A stretch of DNA of 64,000 nt from Thermodesulfobacteriota bacterium (GCA_035325995.1 DAOKYU010000001.1:62001-126000); one strand, 5' to 3'; shown: positions 1 through 8,004, counted from the stretch's first letter. Notes: a model not told the origin generated them from the sequence alone. Numbers and translations are program-made.

Positions 1-1003
1 CACCGACATCGTCGGCGGCATCGTGGGGGCGGATTACGTCGAGGACGAAAGCGGCGGCCGGATCGAGTGCGCGGGCGAACTCTATGTCTCCGACAGCCCG
101 CACGCGCAGTTGGCCTACAAGCTCATCCGCAAAGGGATCATCTCCCAGGTCTCCATGGAATGCGACTACGAGGAAGGCGAGTGCTCGATCTGCGGCAAAC
201 GCGTCGTTTCGAAGAGCGATTACTGCGTCCACCTGCGCAAGAACAAAGGCGGCGAGCTCCAAGGGCAGCCCGTCTACGAAATCCTCCACGGCGTCACTTT
301 CACCGGGCTCGGGCTCCTCGACCGCAAAGGCGCGGACGAGAACGCCCGCATCCTGAAAGTCGCCGCGGCGGAAAACGATGGTTCGACAACCCACTCTGAA
401 GGAGGTCCGACAATGGACGAGAAACACAAGGAAACCGAGGAACGGGAAGCGGATGCCGCCAAGAAGAAGGACGACGGCGGCGGCGGGACCGCGCCCGATG
501 ACAAGACCCGGCTCAAGGAACTGGAGCGGGAGAACAAGGAACTCAAACAGCAGGTTCTCGCGCTGCAGAAGCAGCTCGAGGAACTGGAGGCGGAGAAAAA
601 GGCCGCCGCGAACCGGAGCCGAGCCCAGAAGCTTCTGCGCAAGATCGAAAAGAGCGGGCTGGCATTCGAGAGCGACGAGGATCGCGAACAGGAGCTGATC
701 CGTCTGGCCGGTCTCTCCGACGACGCCTTCGCCGCCAGCGAAGCCGCGTTGGAGCGGATGATGAAGGCCGGTCCCCGCGCTCACGCCGACGACAAGGACG
801 CCAAGGACCGAGGAGCCGGAGCGGAAACCGCGAAGGCTTCATCCGGCGGCGACGATCCGCCTCTTCGCAGCGACGCGGGCGTCCGTCCGAAGGACGTGGA
901 AGACAAAAAGACGAGCCTCGAGGACCGGCTGAAGAGCGGCTTCATGGCAGCCTACCGGCAGCGAGTGGCGACGGCGACCGGCGAACCGGTTTCGACCAAC
1001 TGA
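1..1003 (+). CDS. Prohead protease/scaffold polyprotein, 5' partial
   Basis: The reading frame is open to the left edge, so the start lies outside the window; a GTG at 23 is available but is probably internal. The N-terminal part has a GIISQVSMEC segment (about residues 38-47 counted from the GTG) that resembles the catalytic-serine strand of phage prohead proteases. It is followed at once by a Cys/His cluster (CSICGK, then YCVH) that looks zinc-binding. The second half is charged, with a coiled coil around residues 165-205, as expected of a scaffold. The gene is followed by decoration and capsid genes, which supports a head-assembly role. The protease call rests on one motif and on context. 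A nested scaffold start at 413 is listed separately. Confidence 0.6.
   Translation, partial: TDIVGGIVGADYVEDESGGRIECAGELYVSDSPHAQLAYKLIRKGIISQVSMECDYEEGECSICGKRVVSKSDYCVHLRKNKGGELQGQPVYEILHGVTFTGLGLLDRKGADENARILKVAAAENDGSTTHSEGGPTMDEKHKETEEREADAAKKKDDGGGGTAPDDKTRLKELERENKELKQQVLALQKQLEELEAEKKAAANRSRAQKLLRKIEKSGLAFESDEDREQELIRLAGLSDDAFAASEAALERMMKAGPRAHADDKDAKDRGAGAETAKASSGGDDPPLRSDAGVRPKDVEDKKTSLEDRLKSGFMAAYRQRVATATGEPVSTN
413..1003 (+). CDS. Nested in-frame capsid scaffold protein
   Basis: An in-frame ATG at 413 inside the protease gene has a very strong ribosome-binding site, AAGGAGGT at 399-406, seven bases upstream. The 196-residue product begins MDEKHKETEE, is highly charged, carries a heptad-rich coiled coil (RLKELERENKEL onward) and lacks the protease motif. 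Co-linear protease and scaffold genes that share a C-terminus are established in tailed phages (lambda C/Nu3, Mu I/Z). That a separate scaffold is made here is inferred from the ribosome-binding site. Confidence 0.6.
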   Translation: MDEKHKETEEREADAAKKKDDGGGGTAPDDKTRLKELERENKELKQQVLALQKQLEELEAEKKAAANRSRAQKLLRKIEKSGLAFESDEDREQELIRLAGLSDDAFAASEAALERMMKAGPRAHADDKDAKDRGAGAETAKASSGGDDPPLRSDAGVRPKDVEDKKTSLEDRLKSGFMAAYRQRVATATGEPVSTN

Positions 1004-1019
1004 CAAAGGAGGAATGACC

Positions 1020-1382
1020 ATGGCTTTCATCAATCCCAATCACCGGGGCCTCGCATACGGCGACGGCTACCTGCAGGGCGACGGCCAACTCGGCCAGGTG
1101 GTGAGGATCGTCGGCAACGACCTCTTCGCCGTGAACACCACGCCGACGGCCAAGTCCTTCGGCATTCTGATCAAGGACTACAAGAACGGAGAGATGCCCG
1201 GCATCTACTGCATGGGCGGCGTCTACGAGACCGACGTCTTCGAGGGGACCGTGAATCCCGGCGACGACCTGAAGGTTTCGGCCAACGGCAAACTCACCGC
1301 GGGCGTGCAGGCGGGCGAGGAAGTCATCGCCCGGGCCGTCTCCGTCTCCGGCGGAACGATCAAGTTCCGGCTGCTCATCTGA
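1020..1382 (+). CDS. Head decoration-like protein
   Basis: This 120-residue protein lies directly upstream of the major capsid gene, the usual place for a capsid decoration or stabilising protein. It is rich in Gly and Val, with short beta-type segments (for example DLFAVNTTPTAKSFGIL and VYETDVFEGTVNPGDDL) and no cysteine cluster. An ATG at 1014 also exists, but AAAGGAGG at 1005-1012 sits too close to it and seven bases from the ATG at 1020, so 1020 is chosen. The role is inferred from position, size and composition. Confidence 0.6.
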   Translation: MAFINPNHRGLAYGDGYLQGDGQLGQVVRIVGNDLFAVNTTPTAKSFGILIKDYKNGEMPGIYCMGGVYETDVFEGTVNPGDDLKVSANGKLTAGVQAGEEVIARAVSVSGGTIKFRLLI

Positions 1383-1400
1383 TTACAGGAGGAAAACGAT

Positions 1401-2264
1401 ATGGAGACGATCCGCATGAACGTGCACAGCCAGGAATACATGGAGACGATGGCGCGCCTGATGTCCGAGGCGCTCGAGTCCCCGGAAGGGATGCGCGCGC
1501 TGGCTGCGGCCATCGCCGAGCCCATCGAACAGGAAATCAAACGCAAGGAGATCTCTTCGCTCCTGCTCACGAAGCACACCCTGCCCAAGGGAGAGCGTCC
1601 TCTTTACCAGAAGAAGCCCAAAGTGAAGGCCTACTGGATTTCCACCGAAGGCGAGGCTCAGGAGCAGGAAGTCGGCAAGGACGAAGTGGAGTTCCCGACA
1701 AACCGCATCCACTCCGCTCCCATGGTCGACGTTTCGGTGCTCAAGAACGGCAACATCGGCACCCTGATGGACATCCAGACCTCGGCCGCGGACGAAATCC
1801 GCAAGGAGATCGACAAGCGGACCATTACGGTGCTTTCGGCGGCGGTGCCCGCGGCCAACACCGTGGAGGTGACCGGCGCGACCCTCACCGAGGAGGCGCT
1901 CAACGAGGCGATTTCCATCATCGAGGACCTCGAGTTGACGGTGAAATACATCGTCATGCGGGGCCGGCGCTTCAATGACCTGCGGGGCTGGAATCTCGAC
2001 CCGGAAACCAAGGCCGAGCTGCGTGCCAAGGGCGTGATCAAGAACTACGGGACCGGCGGCATTCTCTTGACCGCCGCGCAGGCCATCGACGAGGTGCTGC
2101 TCATCCCCGACGAGGAGGTGGGCAAGTTGCCGGTGCGCGAGAATCTCAAGACCGAAGCCATCGAGCAGAAGACCCGCTTCAAGACGGGCTGGCTCGTCTG
2201 GTCGGAACTGGGGCAAGGCATCACCCGCCCGGACATTCTCGCCAAAATCAAAATTCTCGGCTGA
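1401..2264 (+). CDS. Major capsid protein
   Basis: This 287-residue protein has the size of an HK97-fold capsid subunit. It begins with a helical segment (METIRMNVHSQEYMETMARL) and has an alternating helix/strand core, with segments such as APMVDVSVLKNGNIGTLMDI and KTGWLVWSELGQGITRPDIL near the C-terminus. It follows the protease/scaffold and decoration genes and precedes connector genes, the standard head order. An AGGAGG site precedes the ATG. The call rests on gene order, length and general appearance; I cannot confirm the fold. Confidence 0.75.
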   Translation: METIRMNVHSQEYMETMARLMSEALESPEGMRALAAAIAEPIEQEIKRKEISSLLLTKHTLPKGERPLYQKKPKVKAYWISTEGEAQEQEVGKDEVEFPTNRIHSAPMVDVSVLKNGNIGTLMDIQTSAADEIRKEIDKRTITVLSAAVPAANTVEVTGATLTEEALNEAISIIEDLELTVKYIVMRGRRFNDLRGWNLDPETKAELRAKGVIKNYGTGGILLTAAQAIDEVLLIPDEEVGKLPVRENLKTEAIEQKTRFKTGWLVWSELGQGITRPDILAKIKILG

Positions 2265-2276
2265 CGGAGGTGAACC

Positions 2277-2639
2277 GTGACCGTGAAACTGAAGAACATC
2301 CGGCCGGGAGTTTTGATCATCGCCGATGTGAAGCTGCGCCTTGATCCGGGCCAGGCCTTCGAAACGGAGTCGATCTCCCCTCAGATGGAGTCGGCATTGT
2401 CCGCGGGAAGGCTCGCCCGGATGGACGGCAAGGACGATCCCCGGAAACAGGGCGAAAGCCCTCCGACCGGTATTCAAGAGGAAGACCTTTCTGGACTCAC
2501 CGCAGCCGAAGCTATCTCCCGGATCGGCACGGAAGGCGATCCCGACAAGCTCAAAGCCCACCTGGCGGGTGAAAAACGCAGGACGGTGATCGACGCCCTC
2601 AAGAAGCGGCTGACGGAGGTGGAAGGTGGCGCTGGCTGA
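2277..2639 (+). CDS. Small head protein of unknown function
   Basis: This 120-residue protein starts at a GTG with CGGAGGT just upstream. The N-terminal 50 residues look like a small beta domain (VKLKNIRPGVLIIADVKLRL). The C-terminal 60 are charged and helical (LTAAEAISRIG, TVIDALKKRLTEVE). The gene overlaps the next one by 14 bases. I do not recognise a family. Its place between capsid and connector genes suggests a minor head or head-completion role. Confidence 0.55.
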   Translation: MTVKLKNIRPGVLIIADVKLRLDPGQAFETESISPQMESALSAGRLARMDGKDDPRKQGESPPTGIQEEDLSGLTAAEAISRIGTEGDPDKLKAHLAGEKRRTVIDALKKRLTEVEGGAG

Positions 2640-3084
2640 TCTCGTCGCCGTTCTCCGGACCGATCTGTCCGATCCACAGGGTGAGCTGTTCACTGACGAT
2701 GTCCTTTCCCGCTGCATCCTGAAAGGCGTCTATCGTCTGGCGCGCGACCTGGAAACCTCTCTTTCCATCGTGAACGGAGAGGTGGTTCCCGAGCCGGAAG
2801 GCGAACCGCGCGAGCTGCTGCTCCTGTTGGGCCAGATTCATGCCTGCCAGGTCATGCGGGCTCAGACCGCCAACGCCTTCGCCTTTTCCAGCGGCGACAA
2901 GCGGGTGGACAAAACCAAGCAGCCGGAGCACTGGGCCGGGCTCGAGGAAGATCTCAAGGCCGTGTACAAACAGCGGCTGAGTGAAATCAAACCGGGAGCC
3001 GCCGCATCCCCCGAGGACTACATCATCACGCCCGGCGGACTCGCGCCGGTCATTTACGATCAAGGAAGCGAGATTGAACTGTGA
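2626..3084 (+). CDS. Head-tail connector (gp6-like) candidate
   Basis: This mostly helical 152-residue protein begins MALADLVAVLRTDLSDPQGE and contains FTDDVLSRCILKGVYRLARD. That pattern is typical of small phage connector proteins of the gp6/adaptor type that dock under the portal. The GTG start overlaps the previous gene, and the stop overlaps the next start (GTGA). Function is inferred from pattern and position. Confidence 0.55.
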   Translation: MALADLVAVLRTDLSDPQGELFTDDVLSRCILKGVYRLARDLETSLSIVNGEVVPEPEGEPRELLLLLGQIHACQVMRAQTANAFAFSSGDKRVDKTKQPEHWAGLEEDLKAVYKQRLSEIKPGAAASPEDYIITPGGLAPVIYDQGSEIEL

Positions 3085-3443
3085 CCCTGCTGAGCGATCC
3101 CGAGAAAGCGTCTGCCGTAGGGGACGTAAAGGAATTGATCCTGGCAAGCTCACAGGAAGCCGCATTGCTGCGTGCAGTCCCCGGTGAGCGATTGTATGGA
3201 TCGGACGACGCCTCGTTCACTGAAGTGGAGGCCTTTCCGCTCGAGTTCATCGAGACGCCTCCGGAAGATCTCGCCAACAAGATCGACGCCACGGCCTGCG
3301 TGCTCCCCGGTCTGGACGTGAGAGCGGAAGACCGGGTGCGCAGCGGCACAGACGTCTTCCGGGTACAGACCGTCGTGGAAGAGCGTCTCTTCGGCGTCGT
3401 GACCCACAAGGTGCTGAAGCTGGTGCGCATCCATGGGAGTTAA
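3081..3443 (+). CDS. Head-closure / head-tail joining protein candidate
   Basis: This 120-residue protein starts at a GTG that overlaps the previous stop. Its C-terminal half (VLPGLDVRAEDRVRSGTDVF, then RVQTVVEERLFGVVTHKVLK) resembles the beta-barrel of head-closure proteins, which commonly contain a phrase like 'D rv..g...y.V..v....'. It overlaps the next gene by 11 bases. The family is inferred. Confidence 0.5.
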   Translation: MTLLSDPEKASAVGDVKELILASSQEAALLRAVPGERLYGSDDASFTEVEAFPLEFIETPPEDLANKIDATACVLPGLDVRAEDRVRSGTDVFRVQTVVEERLFGVVTHKVLKLVRIHGS

Positions 3444-3918
3444 GCGTTTCGGCGATTGGGAACAGGCGAAAGCAAAGCTGGCCGCCAATCCCGGAGCCCG
3501 ACTCGCCCTGGCGATCCGGCAGGCGACCATCAAGAACGCGCTTCTCCTCGTCCGCGAGATCAAACGCGGCATCCGGTCCCAGGCTCCCGGCGGAAAGGCG
3601 TTCGTCAAGTTGGCCGAGAGCACCATCGCACGCAAGGGTTCCAGCAAGGCCCTGATCGATACCGGCTTCCTCGTCAATTCGATCACTCAGCGCATCCTCT
3701 CGGACCGGGCTTTCGTGGGACTCCTGCGCGGCACTGTCAACAAGGACGGCGACGACCTGGTGAACATCGGCGCGGTGATGGAATACGGAGCCACCATCCA
3801 GCACCCCAACGGCGCGGTGATCGTCATCCCGCCCCGTCCATTCCTGCATCCCACGATGGAAAAGTACCGCGAGCAGATCATCGAGAACTACCGACAGGCG
3901 ATCCGCGCGGCTCTCTGA
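3433..3918 (+). CDS. Tail-completion / virion morphogenesis protein (HK97 gp10 or Mu gpG type)
   Basis: This 161-residue protein has the layout of phage neck/tail-completion proteins. It has an N-terminal helix pair, ALLLVREIKRGIRSQAPGGK, then LIDTGFLVNSITQRIL, and near the C-terminus an aromatic-proline stretch VIPPRPFLHPTMEKYREQII. The 'L.dTG.L..SI' and 'PPRPFL' phrases are hallmarks of this group. The ATG lies inside the end of the preceding gene. Confidence 0.7.
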   Translation: MGVKRFGDWEQAKAKLAANPGARLALAIRQATIKNALLLVREIKRGIRSQAPGGKAFVKLAESTIARKGSSKALIDTGFLVNSITQRILSDRAFVGLLRGTVNKDGDDLVNIGAVMEYGATIQHPNGAVIVIPPRPFLHPTMEKYREQIIENYRQAIRAAL

Positions 3919-3924
3919 TCCCCG

Positions 3925-3963
3925 CCGACACTTCCCGGCCGCCTCCGGTAGGTATCCAGCGGA
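3925..3963 (+). repeat. 39-bp dispersed repeat, copy A
   Basis: This is the first of three imperfect copies (others at 13005-13043 and 20013-20051) sharing the framework CCGACA...CCGGTA(A/G)GTA...G(C/T)GG. It begins 7 bases after a stop codon and ends 29 bases before the next start, in one of the few real gaps of the tail/head operon. Its function is unknown. Confidence 0.55.
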
Positions 3964-3992
3964 AACATTCGCTTGAACCGGAGGAACCTGAC

Positions 3993-4541
3993 TTGGAAAC
4001 CGTTCGCACAGTCATCGAAAACCTGATCCGCCTGGTCAAGGCGGAGATCGACCCGGACGCGCTGCTCGTTGCTGCGGACGACGTCTTCGAGGTGCCCAAC
4101 GTTCCGAGCTTGATTCTGCAAGGACCGACGCTGGCTGAAAACGGAGACCGACGCACCATGGCCCGTATGCAGGAAAAGGACATCCCGAACCTCGTTTATG
4201 AGGAGTGCCGGTATCCCCGGCTCTACCACCTCGACTTCGACGTCATCGTCACCGCCGGTCACGAAGGTGAACTGCTGGACCTCCAGGAAAGAGTGTCCCG
4301 TTTCTATCAGCTCCACCCGATCCTGGCCGTGGAAGACCGAGGCTTCCTCAACCTGACGGAGATCGTTCCCTTGGGCGGATTGCGACGGGTGAACCTGTCG
4401 AACCTGCGCCAGAGCAGCGGCCGCTGCCGGATCGAGGACTGTCCGGTTTACGACGGCCTCGTCGAAACGGGCCCGCTCATCAAAGACCGGCGGTTCGAGT
4501 TCCGGGACGGCGTCGAGGAGGATCGGCTCCATACCCCATGA
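3993..4541 (+). CDS. Tail terminator / minor neck protein candidate
   Basis: The 182-residue frame starts at a TTG preceded by GGAGG at 3980-3984; the same frame runs further upstream, but only as the shadow of the preceding gene. It begins LETVRTVIENLIRLVKAEID, a helical opening common to tail-terminator proteins, followed by a beta-rich body (YHLDFDVIVTAGHEGELLDL). It lies between the tail-completion gene and the sheath, where the terminator normally sits. The stop overlaps the next frame. The family assignment is inferred. Confidence 0.5.
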   Translation: METVRTVIENLIRLVKAEIDPDALLVAADDVFEVPNVPSLILQGPTLAENGDRRTMARMQEKDIPNLVYEECRYPRLYHLDFDVIVTAGHEGELLDLQERVSRFYQLHPILAVEDRGFLNLTEIVPLGGLRRVNLSNLRQSSGRCRIEDCPVYDGLVETGPLIKDRRFEFRDGVEEDRLHTP

Positions 4542-4558
4542 AACAAGGAGGAACCACT

Positions 4559-4828
4559 GTGATCGAAATCAAGAATCTTCTGTTCCAACCGCTCACGTTC
4601 CACCTGGCGGGAGGCGGCCGGGGGCTTCATCTGAATCCCCGCGAGCGCAGAACGCTGGAAGAGGACGACATTTCCCCCGAGATCGATGCCGCGGCAAAGC
4701 GGGGCTTCGTGTCGCTGACGTCGTCGCCGCCGACCGTTCCCGAACCCGAGACGCCGCGGGAAGAGCCGGTCGAGACCGAGACGGGAAACACCGGCGCAAA
4801 CGGCGGCAAACGTCGGAAACGGAGGTAA
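4559..4828 (+). CDS. Small protein before the tail sheath
   Basis: The product has 89 residues if the GTG at 4559 is used. AAGGAGG at 4545-4551 is seven bases upstream, which favours it over the ATG at 4538. A short N-terminal beta-type segment (IEIKNLLFQPLTFHL) is followed by a low-complexity tail rich in Pro, Glu and Thr that ends GKRRKRR. No family is recognised. Its place three bases before the sheath gene suggests a small tail-assembly protein. Confidence 0.5.
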   Translation: MIEIKNLLFQPLTFHLAGGGRGLHLNPRERRTLEEDDISPEIDAAAKRGFVSLTSSPPTVPEPETPREEPVETETGNTGANGGKRRKRR

Positions 4829-4831
4829 CCC

Positions 4832-6688
4832 ATGGGCACGTATCTTTCACCGGGCATCTATACCCGTGAAGTCGACTTCAGCTTTTACGTCAAGCAAATA
4901 TCCACCTCCTCCTGCGGCATGGTGGGTGTGGCCGAACGCGGCCCTATCAACAAACCCGTTCTGGTCACGAGCTGGGAGCAGTTCATCAACAAGTTCGGCT
5001 CCTACCTGCAGGCCGGATACCTCGCCTACGCCGCAAGGGCGTTCTTCGACAACGGCGGCTCCGTCCTTTTCGTGAACCGCATCGCCCATCTGACCGATCC
5101 CACGGACCGGAACACCCTGACCGCCGTGAAGGCGCAAGCTATCCTCAGGGACCGGCGCGCGGCGACGGCGTCACTCGCAACCGGCACCGTCGGCACGGAT
5201 CGAATCGCGTGGCGGGCGATTCAGCCGGGGGCCGCGGGAAACGCCGTCTCCGTCGAATTCGTCGTTTCGGGAAACGATACGCCACTCTCCGTCGAGGTCT
5301 TGGGACAAGCAATCACCGTGAACCTGGCGACCGACGGCGCGGGTGATCCTGTATCCACAGCGGACCAGGTGGTCGCCGCGGTCGTCGGGTCTCCGTATGC
5401 CTCCGTGCTGGTCACGGCGGAAACGCAGGAGACGGGCATCGTCCAAGCCGCGGCCTTGGCAAACTTGTCCGGAGGCATGGACGCGATGGACACGCTCAGG
5501 GTGCGGGCGGCCGACGAAGGAACCTGGGGCGAGCGTCTCTCCGTCCAGGTCGAAGACGGTTCTCTCGATCCGAGCGGCGCTTTCAACCTGGTGGTCCGCC
5601 ACAAAGGTGAGGTCGTGGAGGTCTTCAAGGACCTCTCGATGGACGAAGCGGCTTCGAATCATGTAGAGCTTGTCGTCAACGAACGGTCGGATTTCATCAC
5701 CGTCGAGGACCTTGGAACCGCATCCGGCCTTCCGTTGGACCGGCCGGTGATCGGGGTGTTCGACCTTTCGGGAGGAGACGACGGTCTTACCGGGCTCGAC
5801 GATGCCGACTACTCCGGCGATCCCTCCCAGCACACAGGCTTCTACGCCTTCGACGAGATCGACGCGCTGAATCTGGTCATGGCTCCGGGCGTCACGACCG
5901 CCGAGGTGATCCATGCCGGCATCACCTACGCGGAAAACCGCCAGGACCTCATGTTTCTCGCCGAAGCGCCCATTCACCTCGAACCCCTGGAAGCGGTCGA
6001 CTTCCGCAAGGGCCAGGGGATGTATTCCCATGGGGCCTTCAACTCGTCTTATGCCGCGCTCTACTATCCCTGGATCGAGATCAACGACCCGGTGACCGGC
6101 AAGCGCAAGCTCGTTCCGCCCAGCGGAGCCGTGGCCGGGTGCTACGCCCGCAGCGACAAGAAGACCCACGTCTGGTACGCGCCCGCGGGCATCGACCGCG
6201 GCCGGGTCTTCAACGCCTTGTCCCTGGGCTACAAGACCAGCCGGGGCGAGCGGGACGTCCTCTATCCCGAAGGTGTCAATGTGATCGCTTCCTTCCCCGA
6301 CAGCGGCATCAACATCTGGGGACAGAAGACCCTGCAAAGCCAGCCCTCGGCCCTCGACCGCGTCAACGTGCGGCGGCTGATGATGTTCATCGAGGAAGCC
6401 ATCGCCGAATCCTCGCGTTTCGTGGTCTTCGAACCCAACAACCCGCAGACCTGGCGGGCGCTGATCCGGCTGATCAACCCCTTCATGCAGGACATCAAGG
6501 ACAAGGGCGGGCTCTACGACTTCGCCGTCCAGTGCGACGAGGAGACCAACACCCCGGCCGTGATCGACCGCAACGAACTCGTGGCGCGCGTCTTCGTCAA
6601 GCCGACCAAGACGGCGGAATTCATCGAGCTCAACTTCGTGCTCACCGCCACGGGGGCAGATTTCAAAGAGATATTCAAGACCGGGTAA
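4832..6688 (+). CDS. Contractile tail sheath protein
   Basis: This 618-residue protein opens MGTYLSPGIYTREVDFS, the characteristic 'y.sPGvy..E.d' start of phage tail sheath subunits. It continues with GMVGVAERGPINKPVLVTSW and a C-terminal domain (RRLMMFIEEAIAESSRFVVF and EPNNPQTWRALIRLINPFM) that matches the conserved inter-subunit region. It forms the outer contractile cylinder around the tube encoded next door. The length lies in the long half of the family, with an inserted variable middle domain at about residues 100-300. The gene defines the prophage as a myovirus. Confidence 0.95.
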   Translation: MGTYLSPGIYTREVDFSFYVKQISTSSCGMVGVAERGPINKPVLVTSWEQFINKFGSYLQAGYLAYAARAFFDNGGSVLFVNRIAHLTDPTDRNTLTAVKAQAILRDRRAATASLATGTVGTDRIAWRAIQPGAAGNAVSVEFVVSGNDTPLSVEVLGQAITVNLATDGAGDPVSTADQVVAAVVGSPYASVLVTAETQETGIVQAAALANLSGGMDAMDTLRVRAADEGTWGERLSVQVEDGSLDPSGAFNLVVRHKGEVVEVFKDLSMDEAASNHVELVVNERSDFITVEDLGTASGLPLDRPVIGVFDLSGGDDGLTGLDDADYSGDPSQHTGFYAFDEIDALNLVMAPGVTTAEVIHAGITYAENRQDLMFLAEAPIHLEPLEAVDFRKGQGMYSHGAFNSSYAALYYPWIEINDPVTGKRKLVPPSGAVAGCYARSDKKTHVWYAPAGIDRGRVFNALSLGYKTSRGERDVLYPEGVNVIASFPDSGINIWGQKTLQSQPSALDRVNVRRLMMFIEEAIAESSRFVVFEPNNPQTWRALIRLINPFMQDIKDKGGLYDFAVQCDEETNTPAVIDRNELVARVFVKPTKTAEFIELNFVLTATGADFKEIFKTG

Positions 6689-6699
6689 GGAGGTAAGTC

Positions 6700-7161
6700 A
6701 TGCGCAGCGGCAACATGCCCAAGAGTCTGTATCAGAACTGGCAATTCGCCGTCGAGGTAAACGGCTTCGACGTGGCGCTCTTCAAGAAGGGCCAGGAACC
6801 CAAGACCGAGTTCGAGGAGGTGGCCTTCGCGCCCGCCGGTTCCATGTTCGACCAGAAGGTGGCCGGACGGGTCAAGTTCGAGGACATCACCCTGGAGAAA
6901 GGAATTCTCCAGGACGGTTCCGACGAGGCCGCCAGGGAGTGGATCAAGAAACAGGTGGACGTCAACGCCGTGGTCGGCGGCCTGCCCAACGACTACATGC
7001 GCGACATCGACCTCGTCCGCTACGACCGAACCGGCAACGAAACGCGACGGTGGACCCTGCACGGCGCGTGGATCAAGGTCCTGGAGTACGACGAACTCGA
7101 GGGCGCGAACACGGACAACACCATCGAGAAGCTCAGCATTTGCTTCCAGTATTGGACCTGA
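6700..7161 (+). CDS. Tail tube protein
   Basis: This 153-residue protein directly follows the sheath gene, the fixed position of the inner tube subunit in contractile systems. It has the typical T4 gp19-like layout: an N-terminal strand (NWQFAVEVNGFDVALFKKGQ), a loop with a VAFAPAGS-like phrase, a helix (AAREWIKKQVDV) and paired C-terminal strands (TRRWTLHGAWIKVLEYDELE). AAGGAGGT precedes the ATG. Confidence 0.88.
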   Translation: MRSGNMPKSLYQNWQFAVEVNGFDVALFKKGQEPKTEFEEVAFAPAGSMFDQKVAGRVKFEDITLEKGILQDGSDEAAREWIKKQVDVNAVVGGLPNDYMRDIDLVRYDRTGNETRRWTLHGAWIKVLEYDELEGANTDNTIEKLSICFQYWT

Positions 7162-7177
7162 TCCGAGGAGGTAGATC

Positions 7178-7855
7178 ATGCACACCTTTGAATTGCCGAG
7201 CGGCATCGAGATCGAGCTCCGGGAGATGACCGGAGCCGAGGAGGAGCTGCTCACCAACCAGCGTCTCATCCGCACCGGCGACGCCGTGAACCAGGTGCTC
7301 AAGAACTGCATCGTGCGGCTGGGGGACAACGACGAACCGACGGTCAAGGATGTGCTGGACCTCCTCTCCGGGGACCGGCTGTTCATTCTGGTGCGCCTTC
7401 GTCAGATCTCGCTCGGCGACGAGGTCGAGCTGGAACTGACCTGCCCGAACACCGCCTGCCGGGCGGCGAACGCCGTCACGGTCAACCTCGAGGAACTGGA
7501 GGTCACGCCTTACGGAGAGGAACGGGAGTTCGCGTTCACGCTGCCCGGTTCCGGAGGCAAGGTCCGGTTCGGTTATTTGGACGGCCACAAGGAGAAACGC
7601 CTGGCCGCACTCAAAGAGCCTTCCATCTCCTCGGCCATGTTGATCCGAATCATCGACATGGACGGAGCGCCGCCGACCAAAAAGATCATGAACGACATGT
7701 CGATGCGGGACCGCGGCGCCCTCCGCCAGGAGATGCTGAGGGTGGACGCGGGAATCGACACGACCGTGGAGACCGACTGCCAATCGTGCGGGACGCGCAT
7801 CCGCACCCGGCTGGAGGCTGAACCGGGTTTTTTGTTTCCCGGAGTTCGCTTGTAA
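7178..7855 (+). CDS. Tail assembly chaperone, zinc-ribbon type (T4 gp26-like)
   Basis: This 225-residue protein lies between tube and tape measure, the place of the tail assembly chaperone. It opens MHTFELPSGIEIELREMTGA, resembling baseplate/tail proteins of the T4 gp26 group. Two cysteine pairs, CPNTAC (about residue 91) and CQSCG (about residue 204), could bind zinc. Near its stop a T TTT TTG run lets ribosomes shift to -1 and read on to 8004 (listed separately). Chaperones of this type normally coat the tape measure during tube assembly. Confidence 0.72.
   Translation: MHTFELPSGIEIELREMTGAEEELLTNQRLIRTGDAVNQVLKNCIVRLGDNDEPTVKDVLDLLSGDRLFILVRLRQISLGDEVELELTCPNTACRAANAVTVNLEELEVTPYGEEREFAFTLPGSGGKVRFGYLDGHKEKRLAALKEPSISSAMLIRIIDMDGAPPTKKIMNDMSMRDRGALRQEMLRVDAGIDTTVETDCQSCGTRIRTRLEAEPGFLFPGVRL
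7828..7834 (+). promoter_or_regulatory. Programmed -1 frameshift slippery site
   Basis: The heptamer T TTT TTG lies in the correct phase: zero-frame codons are GGT TTT TTG, and slipping one base back re-pairs as TTT TTT. The zero frame stops eight codons later (TAA at 7853-7855), while the -1 frame opens only after a TGA at 7819-7821 and then runs to 8004. The site lies exactly where tail-chaperone frameshifts occur in many tailed phages. Confidence 0.75.
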
Positions 7856-8004
7856 GGGACGCGTTTTTCCTCGCCTACGGCGGGCTCCACTGGAGTTTCT
7901 CGGAAACACGGGCGCTGCCGCTCTCGGTCCGCCGCGAATTCGTGGAGGCACTGGAGCGGCAGCTTGCTTTTGAGCGTGAAGAAATGGAGCGCAGGCGCAC
8001 ATGA
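7834..8004 (+). CDS. -1 frameshift extension of the tail assembly chaperone
   Basis: The frame contains no ATG before its last few codons and opens just before the slippery site, so it is best read as a 56-codon C-terminal extension of the 7178 gene. It encodes DAFFLAYGGLHWSFSETRAL followed by PLSVRREFVEALERQ. This resembles the small protein (HW.....L....R..F) found beside gp26-like chaperones in contractile injection systems (DUF6760-like). The stop overlaps the tape-measure start (ATGA at 8001-8004). Confidence 0.7.
   Translation, partial: VSRSSLVRDAFFLAYGGLHWSFSETRALPLSVRREFVEALERQLAFEREEMERRRT

Noticed and set aside
1383..2717. 444-residue open frame antisense to the capsid gene
   Set aside because: It mirrors the high-GC codon bias of the sense gene, has a His/Arg/Leu-rich low-complexity composition and shows no motif.
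3456..3992. Upstream extension of the 3993 gene
   Set aside because: The residues are Arg/His-rich shadow of the tail-completion gene, and the TTG at 3993 has its own GGAGG site.
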